The notes under the pieces are model-generated. The model worked only from the letters and a program-made list of their open reading frames with translations, did no database searches and had not been told where the DNA came from. The position numbers and the translations under genes were made by a program. DNA of 64,000 nucleotides from CAZZHG01 sp964653655 (GTDB taxonomy: Bacteria; Bdellovibrionota; FAC87; UBA2466): the NCBI GenBank assembly GCA_964653655.1, contig CAZZHG010000013.1:3264-67263 (forward strand). Reading direction: 5' to 3'. Numbering within the stretch: the first letter of the stretch is position 1; each line of letters begins with the position of its first letter. Positions 43,463 to 51,597 of the stretch are shown in pieces.

Positions 43463-44152
43463 TTACTGAAACTTGAGCGTACCGAACCGTTTCGGATCGT
43501 GAAACTTCGTTACGATGGGGCTCCAGGTCCAGTTGGAAGTTCCTTCGTCGTAATCGATCCGATAGAAGTTGGCGCGCCATTCGGACCCGGCCGCGGGCGG
43601 AACGTTTTGAAGGGGGCGAAACAGATCGAACGGCAAATAGAACTCCGCCGTCCACCCGCCCGCGGGGCTTCCGGTCTTCTTCTGACCGCCCTGGACGGTG
43701 GTCGCTTTGCGTGCCTTTCTGCCTTCCTTGTATCCCCATGGCAACCAGCCCTGGAATTTTCCGTCGAGGTTGGGAACGAGCATTGGCAACTCCCGTCCCA
43801 AGGGAGAGATCGCGTATTCCAGGTAAATCGGAGTTTTCTCGTCGGGCCAGAAGAAGGCCTCGAACACGTCTTCCAGCCAGAGCTCGGAAAAATCCTCGGT
43901 CTTCGAGGCGGTGACTTTCTTGTCAGCCCCCTGAAACAGAACGTAGATTCCCGTCGTCGAATAGAGAATCTTGAACCGGGACAGCTCCGGGCGCCGGCCC
44001 GCCGCCGTAAGCGGCTCCCAGGACGCTCGTTCCCACGCGGCTTGAGTCCCCTGCCCGTTCAGATCGAAATCGGCCGTCTTGAAGACGGTCAGAGTCTTTG
44101 ATTCCGCGAACGCAACTCCGGCGGCGAGCAGCAACGTCAAGAACAGGGGCAT
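43463..44152 (-). CDS. secreted CBM9-like carbohydrate-binding protein
   Basis: 229 aa from ATG 44152 (GGAGGAG 4-5 nt upstream; signal peptide LFLTLLLAAGVAFAE). The fold pattern fits family 9 carbohydrate-binding/DOMON-type modules: FDLNGQGTQAAWERASW at the start, SRFKILYSTTGIYVLFQGAD, then LWLEDVFEAFFWPDE and the end WSPIVTKFHDPKRFGTLKF. Such modules bind sugars or haem. The gene is alone, divergent from the extensin-like gene. Confidence 0.82.
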   Translation of the reverse strand: MPLFLTLLLAAGVAFAESKTLTVFKTADFDLNGQGTQAAWERASWEPLTAAGRRPELSRFKILYSTTGIYVLFQGADKKVTASKTEDFSELWLEDVFEAFFWPDEKTPIYLEYAISPLGRELPMLVPNLDGKFQGWLPWGYKEGRKARKATTVQGGQKKTGSPAGGWTAEFYLPFDLFRPLQNVPPAAGSEWRANFYRIDYDEGTSNWTWSPIVTKFHDPKRFGTLKFQ

Positions 44153-44224
44153 GGATCTCCTCCCGGCCATCTCAGGTCGTCTTCTTTTTCGTGGCCCACA
44201 CATTATAGGCTAAGATGTTACCGC

Positions 44225-44950
44225 TTGGTTCGTAAGAGAAAGAAACCGGATTATCGACGATTGGCGCTCGCGGCGGCGATCCTTTCGGCCCTCGGCCTGG
44301 GACTCGGCGCGTTCAGCATTCGTCCCTTCACCAAGCTTTACCTTCCGTGGATCCTGGCCCGGCAGTGGACTCGGGTTCATTTTCAAAGCCCTCCCAATCC
44401 CGCCTGCTTCGAGGAAATGAAACTCCGGGGAATGAAGTACGAGCCGCTCACGCTCGGGCCGCAGCACACGGGGATGGGTTGCGCCCTCGATACGGGAGTC
44501 AGGGTTTTCTCGGGGATATTTACCAACCTCAACGTCTCGGTGGATCCGCAGATGCCCACGTTGAGCGGAACTTGCGCGATGGCCCTTCGCATCGAGCAGT
44601 TCAACTCCGACGTCGTCGTGCCGCTCGCCCAAAAGTACTTTCAGGCCAAGCCCACCGTTTTTCACAATAAGGGCGGATACTCCTGCCGCGCCCAGAGGAC
44701 TTTCTTCTCGGTCATGAGCGAGCATGCGTTCGGCGAGGCTTTCGACATCGGTGGGTACGTCTTCGAGGACGGCCGCAAAATCGACGTGGAAACCGACTAC
44801 GGAAAAACCACTCCCGCGGGAGATTTTTTCAAGGAGCTTGCGGCCGCCGCGTGCCGTAGCTTCGGAACCGTCCTCGGCCCTCCTTACGACGAGGCCCACA
44901 AGGATCATCTTCACGTCTCGATTGGCTTTCCCAGGCTCTGCGTTTACTGA
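44225..44950 (+). CDS. extensin-type peptidoglycan carboxypeptidase-like protein
   Basis: 241 aa with TTG start 44225; TAAGAT lies 8 nt upstream, so the mRNA may be leaderless. One N-terminal membrane helix anchors it. The extensin-like C domain shows GYSCRAQRTFFSVMSEHAFGEAFDIGGY and CRSFGTVLGPPYDEAHKDHLHV; H167, D174 and H228/H230 are probable zinc ligands, as in LAS-type peptidases. It probably cleaves peptide stems of the cell wall. It converges on a GT51 gene with a 7-nt overlap. Confidence 0.88.
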   Translation: MVRKRKKPDYRRLALAAAILSALGLGLGAFSIRPFTKLYLPWILARQWTRVHFQSPPNPACFEEMKLRGMKYEPLTLGPQHTGMGCALDTGVRVFSGIFTNLNVSVDPQMPTLSGTCAMALRIEQFNSDVVVPLAQKYFQAKPTVFHNKGGYSCRAQRTFFSVMSEHAFGEAFDIGGYVFEDGRKIDVETDYGKTTPAGDFFKELAAAACRSFGTVLGPPYDEAHKDHLHVSIGFPRLCVY

Positions 44951-45807
44951 GGGCCGCCGGCGGAAAGTTCCCGATCCAAGCCGCATTCGGATCTGAGATA
45001 CGCTTCCACGGGCGGAATATCCTTCAAACCCAGATTGAGCGTGCCTTCCCGGTTCATTCTCTCCTCGAGAAAAACATTCGCGCTGCCGGCCTGGGAGGCG
45101 TCGATTACGCCGGCTTTCTGAAGCTGACCCAGCAAGCGATTCTGAACGCCCATCGCCCGAGCCCGGTTCGCTCCGGTCAATGGACTCTTGGGGGCCGCGA
45201 GAAGGCTAGCCAGAAATATTGCTCCGCCGGCATCCACTTGAGAGGGACTCTGGCCCAAGTAGAGACTCGCCGCCTCGGTCGCCCCCCAGACTCCATCGCC
45301 CCACTCGACGACATTCAAATAGATTTCGAGGATTCGCTTCTTATCCAGCTCCGCTTCGAGTGCTATCGCCCAAAAAGCTTCCCTCCCTTTGCGAAAGACC
45401 GATCGCTCCGGCCCGAGGAAAAGATTACGGGCGAGCTGCTGAGTGAGGGTGCTGGCGCCCCACAGTCTGCCGCTTTCCAAGTTCGACGAAACGGTTTTTT
45501 GAACCTGACTCCAATCGAAAGCGCCGTGGCGAAAGAAGGCGCGATCCTCGGCCTTCAGAACCGCGCAAACGAGATAAGGAGAAAAAGCGGAAAGAGGGGT
45601 CCACCGCTTGAGCGTGCCGCCCGGCGTCTGCTTTTCGAGAAAGGCCGTCGTCTTGGGACTTTTCAACGCAAGTGGTCTGATTTGAGATCGAAGCACCGCG
45701 AAGTAGACGCCGAGAACCAGCGTCAGAACGCCCACGCCCAAACCGGCGAGGAAAAGCCGGGGCCGCCTTGGCGGCCGTTTGGGTTTCTTCTTGGATTTCA
45801 AAGCCAT
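44944..45807 (-). CDS. mtgA: monofunctional peptidoglycan glycosyltransferase (GT51)
   Basis: 287 aa. A basic cytoplasmic N-terminus, one membrane helix (about 18-38), then the GT51 domain: catalytic E87 in AEDRAFFRHGAFDW, GASTLTQQLARNLFL, and KRILEIYLNVVEWGDGVWGATEAA. It polymerises glycan strands from lipid II outside the inner membrane. No transpeptidase domain follows; the C-terminus has about 50 extra residues of unknown role. Confidence 0.92.
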   Translation of the reverse strand: MALKSKKKPKRPPRRPRLFLAGLGVGVLTLVLGVYFAVLRSQIRPLALKSPKTTAFLEKQTPGGTLKRWTPLSAFSPYLVCAVLKAEDRAFFRHGAFDWSQVQKTVSSNLESGRLWGASTLTQQLARNLFLGPERSVFRKGREAFWAIALEAELDKKRILEIYLNVVEWGDGVWGATEAASLYLGQSPSQVDAGGAIFLASLLAAPKSPLTGANRARAMGVQNRLLGQLQKAGVIDASQAGSANVFLEERMNREGTLNLGLKDIPPVEAYLRSECGLDRELSAGGPQ

Positions 45808-45820
45808 CGACGCCCTATGC

Positions 45821-45826
45821 TACTAT
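45821..45826 (+). promoter_or_regulatory. extended -10 box before the S9 peptidase gene
   Basis: TG-C-TACTAT (45818-45826), 9 nt before ATG 45836. GGAG sits between them and would lie upstream of the expected transcript start. Confidence 0.45.
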
Positions 45827-45835
45827 TGGAGTCCT

Positions 45836-47611
45836 ATGAAAACAAAAGCCCGGGCGGCCCGTGTGAAGTTCGCGGCGGCAGCCGGGTTTGCCGCCTTGGG
45901 AATGCTCGCGTGGTATTGGCTCCGCCCCCGCCCCCTTCCCCCCGCCGCCGATCCGAAACGAGCTCTCGTCGAGTCCTATCTGGCCCAGGTCTACCCCGCT
46001 TCGCTCTCTCTTTTCTCCGACGGGAACCGGATCCTTCTACGGAGTAGCAGCGAAAAGGGATCGGAGCTCATCGTACATGACCTCCACAAAAATCAAGCGA
46101 TCACATCGCGGGCATCGGAACATTTGCAGATAAACGCCTTCCCGTCCCCCGACGGAAGGAAGATCGCCTATCTGGAACGGCTCGCCGATAAAGACGATAT
46201 GGCGCTGCGGATATGGACCCCCGCCGACAACGGCCTACTTTCGCCCCTGATTCCCTCGACCCGCACTTCGAACATAGCCATTCGGTGGAGCCCGGACGGG
46301 AAGTATCTAGCCCTCTATTGCGGAAGCAGCGGGTCCACGCGGCTGTGTGTTTTGAACGCGGAGAGCGGCACGCTCGTCAGAACTCTCGCGGCGGGACGTA
46401 ACACGGATTTCGCCTGGGAGCCCGGGCGGCCTTCACTGGTTTGGCAAAACCGCGAAAGACCGGGAAGCCTCGAGATAATCGACGTAGAACACGGCAACAC
46501 TCAACCATTGGATGTAGAGAGCGGGGCGGAGATTTCCCACGTCGACGCCACGACGGGTGACTACCTGGTGACGGCCCGGGGAAAGAACGACGAGTATTTC
46601 ACTCTCCGCCGCATCCAATGTAAGGAAGGACGTTGCCGTACCCAAACCGTGCGCAAAGCGGAAGGAGACATCCTCTCGCCGAAATGGATCCAGGGCACGA
46701 AGGAGTTTCTCTACCACGTGGCCCAGGCGGACTGGAAAGAGCCTTGGACGACGCTCTGGCACAGCACGCGCGGGAAGCTGGCCGCGGACCAAGCCGGAGA
46801 CATGAACTGGCTGGGAACCTCGCGGGACCGATTGGAGCTCATGGTTCAGTTTTCTTCGCTCCGAGGCATTCCGGAAGTTCGAACGCTCGATATCGAAACC
46901 GGAAAGACCCGCCTCGTCTACCGTACGCCTCAAAAATCAGTGGGCCATCGTACGTCGCCGGTGTTCCTGCAACTTAAATCGGCCGACGGCACCAACGTTC
47001 CCGCCTTTCTTCACAAAGCCGATCCAGACTCGAGAACTTGCCGCTCATCGGTGATTCAGATTCACGGTGGCCCCAAAACGAGAGAAACGCCGGCCTGGAA
47101 GAGAACTACTCAGCTTCTCGCCGACGAAGGGATGGATGTCCTCACGGTGAATTACCGGGGCTCTCAGAGTTTCGGGAAAACCTTCGAGAATCAAAAGGAT
47201 CTCAAACCACAATCCGAGGACATAGCGGCGGCGGTCGCTTACCTTCGGAACGAGAGAAAACAGAAAACGATTCTACTTCTCGGACATAGTTACGGAACCT
47301 TGCTGGCGCTCAGACAAGCGGCGCAAGGCACGGAGATCCCCGTGCTGGTTTCCATAGTGAATCCCGACGGGGACGACGGTTATTGGAAAACGAAGACGAT
47401 TCCAGGTCCGGTGCTCGCCTTTCAGGGAGGGCTCGACGTCGGTTTCTCTCCCAAGGCGGCGCTTAACTGGCTTTGGGCCCGCATGGGAGAAAAGCCGAAC
47501 TCACTCGATTGGAACGAGTACCCGGCGGATGGACACTCCTTCACTAGGTTCGATTCAGTCATCGACATGTACACCAAGCTACTGGCGTTACGAAATCGGA
47601 GCTGCCGGTGA
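45836..47611 (+). CDS. S9-family (prolyl oligopeptidase) serine peptidase
   Basis: 591 aa with one N-terminal membrane helix (about 11-28). A beta-propeller-like N-terminal domain has TolB/WD-type blades (AFPSPDGRKIAYLE, IRWSPDGKYLALYCG). The alpha/beta-hydrolase domain from about 390 has the oxyanion stretch IQIHGGP, nucleophile S485 in GHSYG, D534 and H567 (DGHSF). It cleaves small peptides outside or at the membrane. Its stop overlaps the next gene by 4 nt (GTGA). Confidence 0.9.
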   Translation: MKTKARAARVKFAAAAGFAALGMLAWYWLRPRPLPPAADPKRALVESYLAQVYPASLSLFSDGNRILLRSSSEKGSELIVHDLHKNQAITSRASEHLQINAFPSPDGRKIAYLERLADKDDMALRIWTPADNGLLSPLIPSTRTSNIAIRWSPDGKYLALYCGSSGSTRLCVLNAESGTLVRTLAAGRNTDFAWEPGRPSLVWQNRERPGSLEIIDVEHGNTQPLDVESGAEISHVDATTGDYLVTARGKNDEYFTLRRIQCKEGRCRTQTVRKAEGDILSPKWIQGTKEFLYHVAQADWKEPWTTLWHSTRGKLAADQAGDMNWLGTSRDRLELMVQFSSLRGIPEVRTLDIETGKTRLVYRTPQKSVGHRTSPVFLQLKSADGTNVPAFLHKADPDSRTCRSSVIQIHGGPKTRETPAWKRTTQLLADEGMDVLTVNYRGSQSFGKTFENQKDLKPQSEDIAAAVAYLRNERKQKTILLLGHSYGTLLALRQAAQGTEIPVLVSIVNPDGDDGYWKTKTIPGPVLAFQGGLDVGFSPKAALNWLWARMGEKPNSLDWNEYPADGHSFTRFDSVIDMYTKLLALRNRSCR

Positions 47612-49290
47612 AAAAGCGTTTGGAAACGGGCGAGCTGTGTTTTTACGTCGTGGCCGCTTGCCTTGGTCTCGCCGTTTTCGGGGGAGACTATTGGGTGGAA
47701 GGCACTGGGCTCAGCCCACTTGCTTTCACCGCGCCGAAGGAATGGCTGGTGGGGCTTCTCGCCGCGCTCGTTCCGCTCGCGGTCCTCTTCTCGAAGGAAA
47801 AGAAGGTCAAGTTCGTGTGGCTCGATGCCGCCGTCGCGGCGGCCGCGGGTCTCGTGCTTCTGTCCTGGGCCGTGAACGGAGTTTCCTTTTCTCTCGCCTT
47901 TCCTTTCTTGCTGCAGATTTTAGTCTTTCTCGCGCTCTACACCGCCGGAGCGCAGCTGGCGAGAAACGCCGGGCGGGCCCGGCGGATCGACACCCTTCTC
48001 ATCTTTCTCGCGGTGGCCGTAGCAACGGGCGCGCTGCTGGAAAGCCTGAACGTAATTTCTTCGCTCGCTCCGACGAGAAAGCCGGCTTCGTTTCTTGGAA
48101 ACCGGAACTCCGTCGCCGCCTTCGTCGGCGCGGTCTTGCCGATTCTCGCCGTTCGGGCCTTTCTGAAACCCTCGCGCGTCTGGCTCGCGGCTCTCGTCGT
48201 TTGCGAAATGGTGATTTTCGTCTGCCGGAGCCGGACCTATTGGATGGCGCTGCTGGTGACGGCCACCCTCGGAATCGCGCTGGCCAGCTGGCGTTCCAAA
48301 GAGCGCAAGGACATGGACGGACGGCCCGTGGCCCTCGCTCTCTCGCTGGGACTTGCGTTGCTCCTTTCGGCAGCGCTTCCCTGGTCCGGCCTCGACTGGA
48401 AGGAGAGCTCCCCGCTCGCCGCCACCGCCAGCCGCCTCCTCGATTACACTTCTGGAACCGGCAAGGACCGCGCGGATCAAATTCGTCTGAGCGTCGCCAT
48501 GTGGCAGGACAACCCGTTCCTTGGCATGGGACCCGGTACATGGAGAAGCGAAGCACCCCGTTACGCGCGAAAGGTTCCCGGAGTCGGATTCCCTCAGGTC
48601 AGCGGGCTTCGCTCGGCTACATCCGATTGGATGCGCCTTCTCGCCGAAGGGGGGATTCTTTCGGTTCTGGTTTGGATGACCGGCATCCTGTATCTGATGG
48701 AAGCGGCGATGAAGCCGTCACGGAAATTCGAGCCGGAATCGATGGGGCACGTCCTCGCTCTCTTCGTGCTCTGCCTCGCCGGTTTCACCGACTTTCCCCT
48801 GCTTAGAATGCCGACGTTCGCGCTATTTGCCGTTCTCATGGGAATGCTTCGGCGGTACGGAGAGCCGCTGAAAGCGGTGAGCTTCAATTTGCCGCTGAAA
48901 GCTTTCGCGGGAACGGCCGCGGCGGCCCTGGTGGTGGTTTCGGTTTTGAGAATGCTCGCGAGTCAGGAAGTGTTTCACAGACCTGGACTGGAAACTCCGC
49001 CCCTCGCGAAACGAGGCATTACGCTTCCGTACGAAAGCTCGCTCCTGGTACGGCAGTGGCTGACGAGCGATCGATGCCCGCAATTGAACGGGGAAGTCAG
49101 AAACCTTCTCGTCGATTATCCCTACGAGCCGCCGTTGCTCGTCTTTGCGGGAGGATGCGGACTGCAGGCGGGGTACAGCGAAGCGGCGAAAATGTTCTAT
49201 GAGCGCGCGCTTGAGATAAGTCCCGGGGACGAGAGAGCCCGGGCGGCGATGAATTTCCTGGACCGAAGCCGAAGCCCGGCCTCTCCCTAA
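47608..49290 (+). CDS. O-antigen ligase/polymerase-like membrane protein with TPR tail
   Basis: 560 aa from GTG 47608, coupled to the S9 gene. About 12 membrane helices; the large periplasmic loop (about 275-335) has MWQDNPFLGMGPGTWRSEAPRY, the GxGxG-like feature of WaaL/Wzy proteins. The C-terminal 110 residues are soluble and end in a TPR-like hairpin (AAKMFYERALEISPGDERARA), as in ligases of protein or surface glycans. Acceptor unknown. Confidence 0.85.
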   Translation: MKKRLETGELCFYVVAACLGLAVFGGDYWVEGTGLSPLAFTAPKEWLVGLLAALVPLAVLFSKEKKVKFVWLDAAVAAAAGLVLLSWAVNGVSFSLAFPFLLQILVFLALYTAGAQLARNAGRARRIDTLLIFLAVAVATGALLESLNVISSLAPTRKPASFLGNRNSVAAFVGAVLPILAVRAFLKPSRVWLAALVVCEMVIFVCRSRTYWMALLVTATLGIALASWRSKERKDMDGRPVALALSLGLALLLSAALPWSGLDWKESSPLAATASRLLDYTSGTGKDRADQIRLSVAMWQDNPFLGMGPGTWRSEAPRYARKVPGVGFPQVSGLRSATSDWMRLLAEGGILSVLVWMTGILYLMEAAMKPSRKFEPESMGHVLALFVLCLAGFTDFPLLRMPTFALFAVLMGMLRRYGEPLKAVSFNLPLKAFAGTAAAALVVVSVLRMLASQEVFHRPGLETPPLAKRGITLPYESSLLVRQWLTSDRCPQLNGEVRNLLVDYPYEPPLLVFAGGCGLQAGYSEAAKMFYERALEISPGDERARAAMNFLDRSRSPASP

Positions 49291-49380
49291 AGTTTGTTTA
49301 CACCACCAAGAGCGTAACCGCGCACAACCGCTCACGAAAAATTCCTCCTCGTCCTTAGTCAAACTTGCCCTGCACTCGAT

Positions 49381-49398
49381 GTGGAAGGACCCCTCCAC
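49381..49398. promoter_or_regulatory. 18-bp palindrome upstream of the exopolysaccharide-like operon
   Basis: GTGGAAGGACCCCTCCAC. It shares length and both ends (GTGGAA...TCCAC) with the perfect palindrome at 56849-56866. TTGACG (49417) and TAAACA (49441) downstream could be the operon promoter. Confidence 0.45.
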
Positions 49399-49474
49399 GC
49401 TTTGGGTCTCGAGTCGTTGACGCTGCGCTCTCGATTTACGTAAACACCCCGCAGTTCATCGAAGGGTGGTACCG

Positions 49475-50236
49475 ATGCGCGCCCGACTCGCGCTCGCGTT
49501 TTCTCTCGCCGTGTTTTCGGCCGAGCTTTTCGCTCGGGTTCCGGGGACCGGTGAGTTTTACGCCGAACAAACATTTCAATCCCGTCAGCAACTTTTCTCG
49601 ACGAGCCTTCGCGCGCGCCGGTCGTTTCTCGAAACGCAAACGCTCGCTCCGGTCCTTTCCGTTGGCGCAGAGCTGCAGAACTACCTTGAAAGCGTCCACG
49701 CCGGTCCGGGAGATTCCTACGTTTACGCTTCGCCCGGACTGAAAGCTTCCTTCGGATCGCTCTTTCTTCTCACCGAGGCCCGAGCGCGCCTCTTCGCCGA
49801 TTCGAACGCGGCCGACCCGGCGGGCGACTGGAGGACGCTTCTCGTTTTCGCGAGGGGCTACGAGAGCCCGCTTTCCAGGGGCCTTCTCTTCTTCAACGAA
49901 ATTTACTCCGAAGCTCTGCTTTCCTCCGCCGACGGCTGGAACACGACGGCGAGCGGGTTCGCCCGCCTGGGAATCCGGCACCGCTTCGGCTCCACCTTCG
50001 CCGATGTATTTATGGAACCCTTCGCGGCCGTCGATCGGGTCCGGCATTACTACAATAACCGCGCCGATTTGAAACTCACCGTCCGGGTCCAGCGGGAGAC
50101 CGAAGGCCTGACCATCGGCCTGCAGGCAAGCTGTGTCGCAAACACCTATTTCACCCGCGGAGACTTCGAGCCGAATCCTTTTTCGAAGAGAAGCGTCGGG
50201 TGTCGCGTTCTCGGCGTGATCGGAGGCCTGTGGTGA
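49475..50236 (+). CDS. outer-membrane barrel-like protein, first gene of the exopolysaccharide-like operon
   Basis: 253 aa from ATG 49475 (AAGGGTGG upstream). Signal peptide RLALAFSLAVFSAELFA. The rest is strand-rich (APVLSVGAELQNYLES, YVYASPGLKASFGSLFLLTEARA, GFARLGIRHRFGSTFADVFMEPFAAV), fitting a small barrel. By position before an NfrB-type gene it may replace the barrel part of NfrA, but without NfrA's TPRs. Its stop overlaps the glycosyltransferase gene by 4 nt (GTGA). Confidence 0.75.
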   Translation: MRARLALAFSLAVFSAELFARVPGTGEFYAEQTFQSRQQLFSTSLRARRSFLETQTLAPVLSVGAELQNYLESVHAGPGDSYVYASPGLKASFGSLFLLTEARARLFADSNAADPAGDWRTLLVFARGYESPLSRGLLFFNEIYSEALLSSADGWNTTASGFARLGIRHRFGSTFADVFMEPFAAVDRVRHYYNNRADLKLTVRVQRETEGLTIGLQASCVANTYFTRGDFEPNPFSKRSVGCRVLGVIGGLW

Positions 50237-51597
50237 GCGAGAACCTCCTCTCTTTGTCTTTGGCCGTTCTTTGCGGGCTTTCGATCGTTTATCTCTTTTC
50301 GGGACTCGATGATCTTTTCATCGATCTCTACTCGGTCATTCATCGGCTGGGGCCCAAGCCCATCCCTCCCGCCGAATGGAACCAGGTCGAAGCCCTCCCA
50401 GAAAAGAGGATCGCGGTCCTCGTTCCCGCCTGGCGGGAAAGCCACATCATCAGCCGGATGCTCCTCGGAAATCTGGATCAGATCCGCTATTCGAATCTGC
50501 ATTTTTTCGTGGGCGTTTACCCCAACGATCCGGACACGGTCAACGAAGTGATAGAAGTGGAAGCGGCCAATCCGAGGGTCCACGCCGTCGTCAACGCTCT
50601 CGAGGGCCCAACTTCGAAGGGGCAGATTCTCAATGAGGTGCTCGGGCAGATCCTCGCGCACGAAGCGCGCACCGGAGAAACTTTCGACGCGTTTCTGCTT
50701 CACGACGCGGAGGATGTCATCCACCCCGATTCCATTCGCCTCATCAACCGGGAGCTGAACGAGGCCGACTTCGTTCAGGTACCCGTCTATTCGTTTCCCG
50801 TCCCGATAAAGGCGTTGGTCGCCGGAACGTACATGGGCGAGTTCGCCGAGAGTCATACCAAGGACCTCCTGGTGCGAGAGCATCTCGGCGCGGCAATCCC
50901 ATCGGCGGGAGTAGGCACCTGCCTCTCCCGCCGGTTGGTGCTCGCCGTGATGGGCGAGCAAGGCAAACTACTGCGGGACGGGGCTCTTACCGAGGACTAC
51001 GAGCTCGGCATCCACGCGCATCGTCTCGGCTTCCGGCCGACAGTGGCCTGCCGCTATTTCGTCCGGGAAGGAAAGCGCGACTACATCGCAACACGCGAAT
51101 ATTTTCCGCGCCGTCTCTCCCGCAGCATCCGGCAGAAAACTCGTTGGACCATGGGAATCAACTTGCTCGCCTGGTCCGAGCTCGGGTGGCCCGGCACCTT
51201 CGCGAACCGCTACTTTCTGGCCCGCGATCGTAAGGGCCTCTTCACGGCGGCCGCGACGCTTCTAGGGTACGCGGCGCTCGCGGTGGCGTTCGCTCTGGGA
51301 TCGAGCGCGCGAGTTCCCGAGAAGATGCGCCCGCTTTTCGCCTTCGCTCTGTTTTTCATGGGATACCGCGCGCTCTGGAGGGCCTACTGCCTCGGGCGAG
51401 TGTATGGACCGGCACTCGTTCCGGCGGTTCCGTTCCAAATGGTCGTCGGAAATTTCGTCCACGGCGTGGCGAGCTACCACGCGGTCAAAACCCGCGTACT
51501 CGCCGCATTCGGCGCCGCGAAAATCCGCTGGATCAAAACGGAGCACGAGCTTCCGGTTCACTTCGGCCGCCCGGTTCCCGCGGAGGCGAAAGCATGA
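50233..51597 (+). CDS. NfrB-type inner-membrane glycosyltransferase (GT2)
   Basis: 454 aa from GTG 50233 (GGAGG 7 nt upstream). It resembles the glycosyltransferase half of E. coli NfrB: an N-terminal helix then FSGLDDLFIDLYS, AVLVPAWRESHII, FVGVYPNDPDTVNEV, the metal site HDAEDVI (D158-D161), AIPSAGVGTCLSRR, T253-E-D and the processive-type RQKTRWTMG (300-308), then C-terminal helices. The c-di-GMP-binding MshEN domain found at the C-terminus of E. coli NfrB is absent. It likely makes and exports a polysaccharide across the inner membrane; the sugar is unknown. Confidence 0.9.
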   Translation: MSENLLSLSLAVLCGLSIVYLFSGLDDLFIDLYSVIHRLGPKPIPPAEWNQVEALPEKRIAVLVPAWRESHIISRMLLGNLDQIRYSNLHFFVGVYPNDPDTVNEVIEVEAANPRVHAVVNALEGPTSKGQILNEVLGQILAHEARTGETFDAFLLHDAEDVIHPDSIRLINRELNEADFVQVPVYSFPVPIKALVAGTYMGEFAESHTKDLLVREHLGAAIPSAGVGTCLSRRLVLAVMGEQGKLLRDGALTEDYELGIHAHRLGFRPTVACRYFVREGKRDYIATREYFPRRLSRSIRQKTRWTMGINLLAWSELGWPGTFANRYFLARDRKGLFTAAATLLGYAALAVAFALGSSARVPEKMRPLFAFALFFMGYRALWRAYCLGRVYGPALVPAVPFQMVVGNFVHGVASYHAVKTRVLAAFGAAKIRWIKTEHELPVHFGRPVPAEAKA

